DNA of 64,000 nucleotides from DTCV01 sp964641155 (GTDB lineage: Archaea > Thermoproteota > Thermoprotei_A > Sulfolobales > NBVN01), in NCBI GenBank assembly GCA_964641155.1, contig CAZXJO010000002.1, positions 1-64,000 on the forward strand, given 5' to 3'. The position numbers and the translations under genes were made by a program. Position 1 is the stretch's first letter; every line of letters begins with the position of its first letter. The notes below the pieces were generated by a model. That model saw only the letters and a program-made list of their open reading frames with translations. It had not been told where the DNA came from and made no database searches. This document shows positions 24,615 through 33,739 of this stretch, piece after piece.

Positions 24615-26531
24615 ATGCCGAGGAGGGTGCTAGGTAAGAGGGTCAACGGTGTTGTGGTTTCAATCACTGGGGTCATGGCAATATATAACATATTTGCGCT
24701 ACTGATCACAGCCTACGACGTCGTCCTACATATGGTTTTAAACATGGCCTTCGTACTCCCACTAACTTTCATAGTGTATGCCGCAAGGTCTAAGGACGTT
24801 AACAGACTTCCTTGGTATGACATCGTGTTGGCCGTGATTTCCGCAATACCACCTATAATCCTCTACTTAAATCCTCCATGGATTTATGAAAGGATGTGGT
24901 TCTCAACGACTGTGACGACTCAGCAGTTGATTTTGGGTACGATATTCATCGCAACCATAATAGAAGCGACTAGAAGGACTGGCGGTTTAGCCATAACCCT
25001 GTTAGTGATATTCTTCTTAATATATCTTTACGCAGGACCTTTAATACCCGATCCTTTCAGACATAGGGGTATGAGGTTTGACAGGATTATTGAGTTGAAT
25101 TACTTGACAACCTACGGTACGTTCACAACGCCCCTGCAGGTGATGTCCACTTACGTCATTGCGTTCACGATCTTAGGGGCCGTATTCAATGAGGTCGGTA
25201 TCGGTAAGTTCTTCATAGACCTTGCTAAGGCATTGGTTGGTAGGATGGTTGGGGGCCCAGCTAAGATTGCCGTAATTGCTTCATCCCTGTTCGGGACGAT
25301 CTCAGGGTCGGCAGTAGCCAACGTTTACGGTACCGGTATTATTACTATTCCTACTATGAAGTCCTTGGGTTATCCTTCTAGGTTTGCTGGTGCTGTTGAG
25401 GCTGTGGCATCAACGGGTGGTCAGATAATGCCTCCAGTCATGGGTGCTGCAGCCTTCGTCATGGCTGAGCTGCTGAACGTCCCCTACGCAAGGATCATGG
25501 TCGCCGCAATAATACCGGCACTCCTCTACTACCTAGGCGTATACGTCCAAGTACATTACTACTCCGTGAGACATGGGTTGAAGGGGCTGCCTAAGGAGGA
25601 GGTACCGGGCCTTAAGAAAGTGATGGTTGAGAGGGGTTACATGCTAATACCGATGGCTGTCCTGGTCTACATAGTGGCTGTGATGATGTGGTCCCCGGTG
25701 ACAGCGGCCTTCATAGCTATGTTCATAACAATAGCGCTGAGCTACTTGAAGAGGGAGACGTGGATGACGCCGAAGAAGATATACGGAGCACTGGCGAAGG
25801 GAGCTGAAGAAGCAATTTCGATATTAGTGATAGGTGCGGCTGCTGGTGTGGTTATAGGTTCGATTTCCTTCTCAGGCACTGGGCTCAGACTGAGCAGCTT
25901 AGTGCTTGAAGCATCTATGGGTATAGTAGTGGTGGCATTGGTCTACGTAGCCCTGCTGACGTTAGTTATGGGTATGGGTGTCCCGACCACCGCCGCCTAC
26001 GTAATGACTGCAGCGCTGGCGGTTCCAGCTCTTGCTAGACTAGGGGTTGACGTGTTTTCATCACACTTCTTCGTGTTCTACTACGCGACTATATCGGCCA
26101 TAACCCCGCCAGTTGCTTTGGCGGCATACGCAGCGGCATCGATAGCTAAGGACGACCCAATGAGAATAGGCTTCCTTGCATCTAGGCTCGGGTTCGCAGC
26201 ATTGATAGTGCCCTTCATCATGGTTTTCAAGCCTGGACTACTGTTGGTCGTCAAAGAACCACTGCCCATAATAGTTGAGAACATAGTTACGGCGTTCATT
26301 GCCACGGCTATATTAGCCCTTGCCTTTGAAGGCTACTATAAAGGGGTTATGAACCTGTTTGAGAGGGCGTTGCTTATCCTCGGCGGGCTGATGCTGTTCG
26401 CCCCGACGAATATTGAGATAGACTTAATCGGTATGGCATTATCGTGTGCGGGGATTTTAATCCATAGGAGGAGAGCTAGGAAAGGATCGGAGGCGCAACT
26501 TCCGGAAGGAAAGTTGAACAAGCTTTCTTAA
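24615..26531 (+). CDS. fused TRAP transporter permease (DctQM, TAXI type)
   Basis: Integral membrane protein of 638 residues combining the 4-helix DctQ and 12-helix DctM parts of a TRAP transporter, the arrangement found with TAXI-type binding proteins. Many hydrophobic helices run from residue 10 to 630. Typical blocks are GAVFNEVGIGKFFIDLA, SSLFGTISGSAVANVYGTG, STGGQIMPPVMGAAAFV and LVMGMGVPTTAAYVMTAA. It would import an organic acid or amino acid using an ion gradient. No TAXI binding protein gene is adjacent, so the partner must be elsewhere. It stands alone between guaAb and the aminopeptidase. Confidence 0.92.
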   Translation: MPRRVLGKRVNGVVVSITGVMAIYNIFALLITAYDVVLHMVLNMAFVLPLTFIVYAARSKDVNRLPWYDIVLAVISAIPPIILYLNPPWIYERMWFSTTVTTQQLILGTIFIATIIEATRRTGGLAITLLVIFFLIYLYAGPLIPDPFRHRGMRFDRIIELNYLTTYGTFTTPLQVMSTYVIAFTILGAVFNEVGIGKFFIDLAKALVGRMVGGPAKIAVIASSLFGTISGSAVANVYGTGIITIPTMKSLGYPSRFAGAVEAVASTGGQIMPPVMGAAAFVMAELLNVPYARIMVAAIIPALLYYLGVYVQVHYYSVRHGLKGLPKEEVPGLKKVMVERGYMLIPMAVLVYIVAVMMWSPVTAAFIAMFITIALSYLKRETWMTPKKIYGALAKGAEEAISILVIGAAAGVVIGSISFSGTGLRLSSLVLEASMGIVVVALVYVALLTLVMGMGVPTTAAYVMTAALAVPALARLGVDVFSSHFFVFYYATISAITPPVALAAYAAASIAKDDPMRIGFLASRLGFAALIVPFIMVFKPGLLLVVKEPLPIIVENIVTAFIATAILALAFEGYYKGVMNLFERALLILGGLMLFAPTNIEIDLIGMALSCAGILIHRRRARKGSEAQLPEGKLNKLS

Positions 26532-26587
26532 TATCTCAAAGAGTTGTTTTTATATTTTTAAGTATTCATTCTTATGCGGAGGTGTGT

Positions 26588-27685
26588 ATGCTTAATAAGT
26601 TTGCGAAGCTGTTAGTGAATTACTGCGTTAGGGCCTCAAAAGGTGATGAGGTTAGAATATCGGCTACTTATGAAGCTATGCCATTGGTCAGGGAATTATG
26701 GAGAGAGCTTATTAAAAACGACTCATACCCGTATTTAAATTTGGTTGATGAGGTATTGGATGAGATCTTCTACAAGTACTCCAGCGAGGAACTGCTTAAA
26801 CACGTCCCTAAGATAGATAAGTACGTATACGAGAACGTGGACGCCACAATCTCCATAATCTCAAATACTCATACCAAACATTTAGTGAACATCGATCCAG
26901 ATAGGATTAGGTTGAGGTCCCAGGCCTTAAGGGTCATAAATGAGACGTTCATAAAAAGGGATTATGAAGGGAAGCTGAGGTGGACTGCAACAATTTTCCC
27001 CACCAAGGCATTAGCCCAAGAAGCTGGGATGTCGTTAATGACTTATGAGGACTTCATCTACAGGTCTTTAAAGCTTCATGAAGATGACGTCATTGGTGCG
27101 TGGGTCAAGCAAGCTGAATATCAGGACAAAGTGATTAAGCTCCTGGAAAGTGTTAGCGAGCTCAGGGTTTTAGACGATGACGCGGACCTCACCTTAAAGG
27201 TTGATGGTAGGAAGTGGATTAACGATGACGGTAGGAAGAACATGCCAGGAGGCGAGGTCTACACAGCACCCATCGAATGTAGCGTGGAGGGCTACATCGT
27301 GTTCACGTATCCTGCAATATGGAGAGGGGTTGAGGTGGAGGGTGTCAAACTGGTGTTTAGAAGGGGTGAGGTCGTGGATGCAGGGGCTATTAGAGGTGAG
27401 CAGTTCCTTAAGAAGATTTTGAGTGTTGATGAGGGCTCCAGAAGGGTTGGTGAGGTGGCTTTCGGACTCAATTACAACATTAACGTGTTTACGAAGCAGA
27501 TACTACTAGATGAAAAGATGGGCGGCACTATACACCTGGCCCTAGGTTCCGCCTACCCAATCACGGGCGGAACCAATAAATCGGCCATTCACTGGGACCT
27601 GATTAAGGATATGAGGAAGGGTAAGGTGTTCGCAGACGGTGACCTCATATATTCTGATGGTAAATTCCTAAGTGATGTTATATGA
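26588..27685 (+). CDS. M29 family metallo-aminopeptidase
   Basis: Cytosolic leucyl/general aminopeptidase of the thermophilic M29 (aminopeptidase T/AmpS) family, which uses two divalent metals. Metal ligands fall in MPGGEVYTAPIE (Glu), VAFGLN, MGGTIHLALGSAYP (His) and SAIHWDLIKDM (His, Asp). The length of about 365 is normal. The ATG at 26588 directly follows GGAGGTGtgt, so it is a better start than the GTG at 26582. A TATA-like tract lies at about 26547-26560. Its stop overlaps the riboflavin synthase start by four bases (ATGA). Confidence 0.9.
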   Translation: MLNKFAKLLVNYCVRASKGDEVRISATYEAMPLVRELWRELIKNDSYPYLNLVDEVLDEIFYKYSSEELLKHVPKIDKYVYENVDATISIISNTHTKHLVNIDPDRIRLRSQALRVINETFIKRDYEGKLRWTATIFPTKALAQEAGMSLMTYEDFIYRSLKLHEDDVIGAWVKQAEYQDKVIKLLESVSELRVLDDDADLTLKVDGRKWINDDGRKNMPGGEVYTAPIECSVEGYIVFTYPAIWRGVEVEGVKLVFRRGEVVDAGAIRGEQFLKKILSVDEGSRRVGEVAFGLNYNINVFTKQILLDEKMGGTIHLALGSAYPITGGTNKSAIHWDLIKDMRKGKVFADGDLIYSDGKFLSDVI

Positions 27686-28158
27686 TCACCATCGGTGTAG
27701 TGGACACAACCTTCGCACGTGTTGACATGGGCTCTATCGCAGAGAAAGTTATAAAGGAATCACTACCTAACGTTAAGGTAATCCGATACACCGTCCCTGG
27801 AATAAAGGATATTCCCGTAGCTGCTAAGAAGCTGATAGAGGAGTCTGGATGTGATGGGGTAATAACTTTAGGATGGGTCGGTAAGACGCTTACAGATAAG
27901 CTGAGTTACGTATCCATGAGTATCGGTTTACAGTTAGTTCAGCTAATGAATAATAAACATGTCATAGACGTCACCGTCCACGAGGACGAAGCCGATGACG
28001 AGTCAAAGCTGTACGAAATAGCGGTGGATAGGGTTAAGAAGCACGCTATAAACTTAGTTAAGCTTGTGGTGGGTGGGGGCAGTGCCCTCAGACCACATGC
28101 TGGTAAGGGTCTTAGGCAGGGAATGCCCGACGTCGGGAGCATTGTCCCCGACCACTAA
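27682..28158 (+). CDS. ribC: riboflavin synthase, archaeal type
   Basis: Archaeal riboflavin synthase, unrelated to the bacterial trimeric enzyme and related instead to lumazine synthase; it dismutates two lumazines to riboflavin. Seen: GVVDTTFARVDMGSIA at the N-terminus, YTVPGIKDIPVAAKKL, ITLGWVGKT, IDVTVHEDEADD and GKGLRQGMPDVG at the C-terminus, all characteristic. The length of 158 is exactly typical. It is translationally coupled to the aminopeptidase by an ATGA overlap, and followed 25 bases later by a SIS isomerase gene. No other riboflavin gene is in the window. Confidence 0.93.
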   Translation: MITIGVVDTTFARVDMGSIAEKVIKESLPNVKVIRYTVPGIKDIPVAAKKLIEESGCDGVITLGWVGKTLTDKLSYVSMSIGLQLVQLMNNKHVIDVTVHEDEADDESKLYEIAVDRVKKHAINLVKLVVGGGSALRPHAGKGLRQGMPDVGSIVPDH

Positions 28159-28183
28159 CAATTTAAAACTCTTTTAAACAAGT

Positions 28184-28804
28184 GTGTTAGCGGGATACAT
28201 CATCAAGGTATTTAAGGAATCCATGCTAAGCATCGCATCCTACGTGGTGAGTTCAGTAGATATCATCAAGGAATATCAGATAGAGGACTTCATTAAAGCA
28301 CTCCTCGACGTATACAGTAAAGGTAATAAGGTAATTGTCGTGGGTGCTGGCCGCTCAGGGCTTGTAGGAAGGGCTTTCGCCATGAGGCTAATGCACTTAG
28401 GATTCAACGTATACGTATTGGGTGATACTGTTGTGCCTTCCCTACGCCCCGACGACCTAATGATCGCTATCTCAGGCTCTGGTAGGACTAAGCTAATTAT
28501 CACCGTTGCTGAAGCAGCTAAGTCCGTAGGGGCTAAAGTGATAGCGTTAACGACTTACATTAACTCACCGCTAACCAGAATTTCAGATATGGTCGTGGAG
28601 GTGCCTGGCAGAACCAAGGTAAGCGATCAGAACGACTACTACGTAAGGCAGTTAATGGGGATCTACGAGCCGCTAGCTCCGTTAGGCACGTTATTCGAGA
28701 TAACCACTATGGTCATGCTGGACGCCGTGGTAGCTGAGCTCATGGTCAGGTTAGGTAAGACGGAGGAGGACTTAAAGAAACTGCATGCGAATATAGAGAT
28801 ATGA
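28184..28804 (+). CDS. 6-phospho-3-hexuloisomerase-like SIS protein (copy 1)
   Basis: SIS-domain sugar isomerase resembling 6-phospho-3-hexuloisomerase, which in archaea runs the ribulose monophosphate pathway in reverse to supply pentoses together with hexulose phosphate synthase. Marks: KVIVVGAGRSGLVGRAFAMR, LGDTVVPSLRPDDL, ISGSGRTKLI (phosphosugar-binding serines), VIALTTY and PLGTLFEI. A paralogue of the same kind lies at 52135-52713. No hexulose phosphate synthase is nearby. The start at 28184 (GTG) is tentative; the ATG at 28223 is an alternative. Confidence 0.85.
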   Translation: MLAGYIIKVFKESMLSIASYVVSSVDIIKEYQIEDFIKALLDVYSKGNKVIVVGAGRSGLVGRAFAMRLMHLGFNVYVLGDTVVPSLRPDDLMIAISGSGRTKLIITVAEAAKSVGAKVIALTTYINSPLTRISDMVVEVPGRTKVSDQNDYYVRQLMGIYEPLAPLGTLFEITTMVMLDAVVAELMVRLGKTEEDLKKLHANIEI

Positions 28805-28879
28805 CCCTGGAAATTAACCGCCGCGTAACAGCAATTACCGTTTATTAGGGCGACATAGCTGCAGTGGAATGGTGATGTC

Positions 28880-29767
28880 ATGCACCGTTCTGTAAGGAAG
28901 GATGTAATCATCATACCAGGAAGTCCTGTTACGTTGGTTGTGAGATGCAAGGAAGGTAATTGGTTGGTGGACCCTGGGATAGGGAGCGGAAGATATGAGA
29001 CCGTCATGGAAGTGCTAGGTAAGATAGGTGTAAGCGACTTTAACATACTGGTATCGCACAGCCATTATGACCATGTGGAGGTTTTACCGTACTTCAAGGA
29101 TAAGTACGTATACGTCAACGAGGCTGAATATAGTCAGTTAGTAAGTCCGATACTTCGTGAGCAGGCTACTTACGGCTTCAACCCGCTGCCTCGTTTGATG
29201 AGGTTGCAGAGGCCGTCAATACCGAGTAAGAATGTGAGGGTGGTCTCTCCAAGCACTGACTCCGACTTCAGTTGTTTCAAATTATTGGACCTAAGCGGTC
29301 ACTCACCGGGACTCACTGGAATTGTCTTAGGCGACGTGGTGTTTGTTGGGGACTCACTTTTCGGTGACGTCCTACTAAGGAGGGTTGGAATACCTTATCA
29401 TAGTGATGTTTTTAAGTCGCTTAAGGTTCTTAATGATGTTCTATGGAAGCTTTCCGATGAGGGCTTTGAAGCAATCTTAAGTCACGGCCCGGTAGTTAGG
29501 GGTCAGAGGTTTAGGGAATTAGTCGAATTGAATGTTAAGAGGATTGAACAGATTGTTGAGCTCCTAAATGATAAGCTACGTATTGAGGGGACTATTGAGG
29601 AGTTGACTGTTAGGTTGTTGAAGGAATTGGGTGTTGAGGTAAATGCTTCTAACGTATATCTGGGCTGTGTCACGGTTTCCTCGATTATCAATAAGTTATG
29701 CGATGATGGTGTGGTGGAGCACACGGCAGGGGACGGAGGGGTTAGGTGGAGGTTGAGGAGGTGTTGA
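28880..29767 (+). CDS. metallo-beta-lactamase-fold hydrolase with C-terminal helical region
   Basis: Metal-dependent hydrolase of the MBL superfamily. The motif HSHYDH is at residues 60-65, SGHSPG supplies the next His, GDSLFGD the bridging Asp, and SHGPV near residue 200 the final His. A further 80-residue helical region after the core, VKRIEQIVELLNDKL through VSSIINKLCDDGVVEH, looks like a winged-helix-like module, as in the LACTB2 group of MBL proteins. The substrate is unknown. It appears to be its own unit, with a short gap before nikR. Confidence 0.82.
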   Translation: MHRSVRKDVIIIPGSPVTLVVRCKEGNWLVDPGIGSGRYETVMEVLGKIGVSDFNILVSHSHYDHVEVLPYFKDKYVYVNEAEYSQLVSPILREQATYGFNPLPRLMRLQRPSIPSKNVRVVSPSTDSDFSCFKLLDLSGHSPGLTGIVLGDVVFVGDSLFGDVLLRRVGIPYHSDVFKSLKVLNDVLWKLSDEGFEAILSHGPVVRGQRFRELVELNVKRIEQIVELLNDKLRIEGTIEELTVRLLKELGVEVNASNVYLGCVTVSSIINKLCDDGVVEHTAGDGGVRWRLRRC

Positions 29768-29868
29768 GATGGTGGTCATGGGTAGGTTATCACGTTAGTA
29801 AAATTGAAGTGAGTCGCTAAGACGTCAGCCAACCAATTAATTTTATTAGTGTTGTACCACGCCTTTAC

Positions 29869-30297
29869 GTGATGATATTGATGAGTAAGGGATCGATAAA
29901 GACGGGGGTTGCAGTCCCTCGAAGTGTTATGGAGGAATTCGAAGAACTAACGAATGCCTTAGGATATAAGAGTAGGTCCAGGGCGTTCCAAGACGCCATA
30001 CAGCTCTTCATCACAACCCATAGGTGGCTCAGGTTAGGTGGTTACATAGTCGGGTGTGTGGTAATTATCTATAACCATGAAGAGCATGGTGCGGAGGAGA
30101 AATTAACTGATATTCAGCATAAGTTCTCGGACGTTATTTCCGCAGCCATGCACGTACACCTGACAGACACTTACTGCATGTTAGTGATAGCTTTAAAAGG
30201 GGACGCAGCGAGAATAAAGGAACTGTACAGCGAGTTGTGCGGTGTTAACGGTGTAATGCATATACAGCCTGCGTTTAGTTTAGTGCCAAAGACTTAA
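29869..30297 (+). CDS. nikR: NikR-like nickel-responsive regulator
   Basis: Ribbon-helix-helix regulator with an ACT-like nickel-binding C-terminal domain. The DNA-binding part has KTGVAVPRSVMEEFEEL and a helix through SRAFQDAIQLF. In the C-terminal part the four ligands of the E. coli protein (His76, His87, His89, Cys95) are all present with identical spacing: His84, His95, His97 and Cys103 (IQHKF, MHVHLTDTYC). It should repress nickel uptake when nickel is plentiful. The window has other nickel-linked genes (hydrogenase protease, larE) but no nickel transporter. Several starts (GTG 29869, ATG 29872, ATG 29881) are possible. Confidence 0.92.
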   Translation: MMILMSKGSIKTGVAVPRSVMEEFEELTNALGYKSRSRAFQDAIQLFITTHRWLRLGGYIVGCVVIIYNHEEHGAEEKLTDIQHKFSDVISAAMHVHLTDTYCMLVIALKGDAARIKELYSELCGVNGVMHIQPAFSLVPKT

Positions 30298-30337
30298 GGA
30301 ATAAAAGTTCAGAAATCCGAAATAATTAGGTGGTGTA

Positions 30338-30616
30338 GTGTACAATATCACCTATTTACTGATGTCCCTTGGTATGTTGTTAATATTCGCAGGTACTTTG
30401 CTGATCTTCATTGACGTAGTTAGGAGGACATCTTCCGGGGAGTATGGGAAGGCCGAGAGAAGGGTTGATGCGGGAGGTGCGGTTATCATAGGCCCTATAC
30501 CAATAGTTTTCGGTTCCAATAAATATGTAACCAAGTCAATGTTGGTGTTGGCTTTGGTGTTAACTGCTCTGGCCATGTTGTTGACCATTATGAACTACTA
30601 CCTGCGGGTGACGTGA
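30338..30616 (+). CDS. DUF131/TIGR00304 small membrane protein (copy 1)
   Basis: A 92-residue archaeal membrane protein with an N-terminal helix (LLMSLGMLLIFAGTLLIFI), a polar middle segment containing the family motif GAVIIGPIPIVFGS, and a C-terminal helix (SMLVLALVLTALAMLLTIM). The function of the family is unknown. The start is GTG at 30338, with GGTGGTG upstream. Its stop overlaps the start of a second, related protein, and the two lie directly before the TldD-like gene, forming a three-gene operon. Confidence 0.85.
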   Translation: MYNITYLLMSLGMLLIFAGTLLIFIDVVRRTSSGEYGKAERRVDAGGAVIIGPIPIVFGSNKYVTKSMLVLALVLTALAMLLTIMNYYLRVT

Positions 30617-30891
30617 TGAATTTAACAGCCGCAGGCATGTTTCTGATACTCATCGGTATAATACTGTTGGTGACCGCCCCACTCATAAATATCCAAATAA
30701 TTGGGGGTGGAGTAGCGGATGTCAGTGGGCTTACATGCATCGTCGTGTTCTTCATACCTTTCTGCTTCTCATTGGGTGTACCACCCATGATAACTGCTTT
30801 ATTTGCTTTAATGATCTTGGTGATATTCGGGATCTTCACGTACATAGCGTTCAGGGTGTACAGGTCTGCACTGGGTCGCAGTAAGGTATGA
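30616..30891 (+). CDS. DUF131/TIGR00304-related small membrane protein (copy 2)
   Basis: A small membrane protein of about 91 residues with three hydrophobic stretches: residues 5-30 (AAGMFLILIGIILLVTAPLI), 35-60 and 62-85. It is diverged from copy 1 and lacks the clear GPIPIVFG motif, but it has the same size and an adjacent position, so it is probably a paralogue that pairs with copy 1. The ATG at 30616 overlaps the preceding stop (TGATG), and its own stop overlaps the next start (ATGA), so the three genes are translationally coupled. Confidence 0.75.
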   Translation: MNLTAAGMFLILIGIILLVTAPLINIQIIGGGVADVSGLTCIVVFFIPFCFSLGVPPMITALFALMILVIFGIFTYIAFRVYRSALGRSKV

Positions 30892-32129
30892 AAGAATACG
30901 CCGATATGATTACCTACGAGGAAGACAGTGTAGAACTGGCCTACAGGGATGGTAATTACGAAATAAATAAGTCTGTAGTGAGGGTGAATGCTGCGAGGAG
31001 ATTCAGTGGTGGGCAGTGGTTTATAACTTCATGTCAAGGTTGCGATGTAAACGAATTAATTAAACTTACCGAGGCGTTACCGAGGAGTGAGACCGGTGCG
31101 GAGCTCCTAGATACAGAACTATACGTCGGTAGCGTTAGTCTAGGTAGCGGTGTTAAGGAACCCCTGGAATTGCTTAGGGTTGCTTCAGGGGTTTGCAATG
31201 AATTAAAGGGAGCCAACGTGGTCAGGTGTGAGTTTGTACTTACTATAAGGGATTACACTAAAGTTATTGAGAGAGGTGTTGATGAAGCGTGTGAGAGGAA
31301 GGTCTTAGCCGAACTCATAGTGGGGATGATATGTAAGGGGCAGAGAAATGGGTATGGGGGAATGCATAGCATACTGTTAGCTACTTCAGATAACGTCAAT
31401 GCCGCACTGGTTGACAAATTAATTAGAAATACTTATAAGAGGTGCCTAATGAGTTGTAAAACTAAGTCTTTGAACCCCATAGACGTTGGTAGACAGACAC
31501 TAATACTTAAGCCTGAGGTAACCGGGGCATTAATCCATGAGCTCTCACACCTGCTTGAAGCTACATCACACAACAAACTTTTGTTGGGCCGTAGGGTAGG
31601 CCCTGAAGAGTTGAACATCTATGATAACCCCCACGAGGTATCCTCACCTGCTGTAAGGTTATTTGATGATGAGGGGGTCCCAACCTCTAAGAGGTCGCTG
31701 ATAGAAAATGGCGTGGTAGTTGACTACCACCACACCAGGTTAACAGCTAAGGAGTTTAACGGTAAGGCAGGTTCGTCTTACGGGTTGTACCACCCACCCG
31801 TACCGTTCCACACAACTCTAACTATGAAGGGAGGTGATTGGAGTTATGATGAAATAGTTGCAGATGTTAAGAGGGGTTTCATAATTGATGGGGTAGTTAT
31901 GGCTGAGGTAGAAAGCTCTTACATTAGGATAGTCCCCGAGTACGCGATTTACGTGGAGAGAGGTGAGCCCAAAGACTTAGTTAAGGTAAACAGTGTTAAG
32001 ATACCTATCAGTAGTTTAACTACGTTGTCCGCTATCGGTAAGAGTAGCAGCCTTAGGACAGGTTACGAGAAAAGCTACGTAGTCGCTGAGTTAGCTCCGG
32101 CCGTGAGGTTAGAAGGCTACGTAGAGTAA
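30888..32129 (+). CDS. TldD/PmbA family protease-like protein with HExxH
   Basis: Member of the TldD/PmbA metalloprotease family; the bacterial heterodimer degrades unfolded peptides and matures microcins. The length of 413 is typical. Family features are the TSCQGCDVNEL and ELAYRDGNYEINKS N-terminal parts and the C-terminal KAGSSYGLYHPPVPFHTT and KGGDWSYDEI. The metal site reads LIHELSHLLEA, that is HExxH; bacterial TldD has HExxxH (as in HEAIGH), so one residue is missing between the ligands. No separate PmbA-like partner gene is in the window. It follows two small membrane proteins with ATGA coupling. Confidence 0.85.
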   Translation: MKEYADMITYEEDSVELAYRDGNYEINKSVVRVNAARRFSGGQWFITSCQGCDVNELIKLTEALPRSETGAELLDTELYVGSVSLGSGVKEPLELLRVASGVCNELKGANVVRCEFVLTIRDYTKVIERGVDEACERKVLAELIVGMICKGQRNGYGGMHSILLATSDNVNAALVDKLIRNTYKRCLMSCKTKSLNPIDVGRQTLILKPEVTGALIHELSHLLEATSHNKLLLGRRVGPEELNIYDNPHEVSSPAVRLFDDEGVPTSKRSLIENGVVVDYHHTRLTAKEFNGKAGSSYGLYHPPVPFHTTLTMKGGDWSYDEIVADVKRGFIIDGVVMAEVESSYIRIVPEYAIYVERGEPKDLVKVNSVKIPISSLTTLSAIGKSSSLRTGYEKSYVVAELAPAVRLEGYVE

Positions 32130-32269
32130 CATCAATTCGTGAAGTTGTCTTAGTGAGGTAGGTGCTGTCGTATTGATAACTAGTGAAGAGGTGAAAATTG
32201 GATGGAAATAGGTTTATGGTTATGGTAGGGGGTGTAAGATGTCCCATATGGGTGAAGGCGGTGGCTGAA

Positions 32270-33031
32270 TCAGTTAACCAGCCTTAGAGCGTTATCGTTA
32301 ACTAGCTTCATGGCATCGGTCTTACTTATGTTGGAGCTCAGCAAGGCTTCGTAGGCTTTCTTAACTGCTAGGGGGTCTGAAGGGTCACGTCCGCAGTCAC
32401 TGTTGATTAAGCCTCGGTCCACTAGCTCCGGGTAATTCAATACCAGGTCGACTACGTCCTCAACGTTTAACTTACCCAGCTGCACTGTCAGCCCTACTAG
32501 GACCCCATATTTAAGGAGTTCCCCGACAACTTCACGTGATACGTGATCAACGACAACTCTCTCTAACTGAATACCGCTTAGCTCTAAGTACTTAGGCAGC
32601 TTCTTAACGACTAATTCCTTACCCTTACGCGGCGTGTGTACTATGACTACCTTATCCAGTTTTTTAGCAAGTCTAAGCATTTCGGATAACACCCTAACCT
32701 CCTCATCGGAACAAGTCTCAAGACCGACCTCGCCTACGAAATCCGCCTTGATTAACCACTCCTCCATGACGCCAGCCAAACCTTCTGAACCTGATAGCGG
32801 TATGTTCCTTGGATGGATCCCTAAACCCACACGAAGTTCGATCCCTAAATCCCTGAACCTTATAGGCTCCACTTCAACCAACCACCTGAACAGATCCACC
32901 AACGTGGTGTGATGTAGGGGTCTCACAGGCATGTAAGCCAGTATGAAGACCCTCCTAAATCCCTCATTTTTAATCAGTTCAAGTGTGGAGTGATTACTCA
33001 TGAAGTGATGGGTGTGTGGGTCCACGAACAT
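32270..33031 (-). CDS. TatD-related metal-dependent hydrolase
   Basis: TIM-barrel amidohydrolase of the TatD-related group. Metal-site elements: DPHTHH at residues 4-9, HPRNIPL, FVGEVGLE (Glu), VIVHTPRKG (His), VVDHVS and INSDCGRDPSDP (Asp). The length of 253 fits. TatD proteins are DNases or phosphohydrolases, but the archaeal relatives are uncharacterised. It stands alone, transcribed toward the TldD-like gene and separated from it by about 140 bases. Confidence 0.85.
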   Translation of the reverse strand: MFVDPHTHHFMSNHSTLELIKNEGFRRVFILAYMPVRPLHHTTLVDLFRWLVEVEPIRFRDLGIELRVGLGIHPRNIPLSGSEGLAGVMEEWLIKADFVGEVGLETCSDEEVRVLSEMLRLAKKLDKVVIVHTPRKGKELVVKKLPKYLELSGIQLERVVVDHVSREVVGELLKYGVLVGLTVQLGKLNVEDVVDLVLNYPELVDRGLINSDCGRDPSDPLAVKKAYEALLSSNISKTDAMKLVNDNALRLVN

Positions 33032-33116
33032 ACGACATCCCTACATGGTATTAATGCTTCCAAAATAAGAATTGGAGTAAAACGCTGGATGAGCTACTAA
33101 TCTTCGCATTATCACG

Positions 33117-33660
33117 ATGCTCATCATTATCGGTGTGTATATGAGTCACATCCTAGTAGCTGTAACTAGATGCAGGAACGTTAACTGCTCATTGAACACC
33201 TTAACGTTCGACACCGAACCTCAGATTGCTGGCAGAAATGTTGGGCTAAAGTTGGGGGCTTTGGGTCAGGAGTCCGTAGTTCTACCATTCAGTCTCCGAT
33301 AATCGTCGCTGACATAAACGCATTCCTGGATACTTCTATGAAGTATTTAAGCGTCAAGTATTCAATTCGTGAGGCATGCCGCATAAGTGATGAGTCATTG
33401 AGGAAGGTGTTAATCACTAAGGCAAAGTTTGTTCACACGGTCATGTCATTAATTGTGGACTTAGTTGAACAGCTGACTGCCTACCGAGTCCTCATCACAC
33501 TGGCGACAATTACTTCATTAATACGTTACTAACATGTGTGGTGATCGAACCCCTTAATAAGGTCGATGTGATGGGCGCTGATAGATGCCTAGATAAATTC
33601 TTAACCTACAGTGGCCTAATACCCGTTTACGGCACAGTCCCGAGATTGATGGTTATATAG
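33117..33660 (+). pseudogene. transposase relic, IS110-like
   Basis: Remnants in different frames: 33117-33302 (61 codons), 33338-33532 (64 codons) and 33571-33660 (30 codons). The last contains DRCLDKFLTYSGLIPVYG, which resembles the conserved RF-x-(S/D)-x-x-x-L-x-x-YAGLVP block near the C-terminus of IS110-family transposases; the middle part (SLRKVLITKAKFVHTVMSL) resembles the helical segment of the same family. Total length is well under that of an intact IS110 transposase, with frameshifts. I saw no clear terminal repeats. It fills most of the 708-bp gap between the TatD and ROK genes. Confidence 0.45.
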
Positions 33661-33739
33661 TCCTGCCCAGCTCCATTAAGCTCTAGGCAGAACGGACCCT
33701 TATCCCAGCCCTGAAGCCGGCCCCAGCTTCAATCAATAA

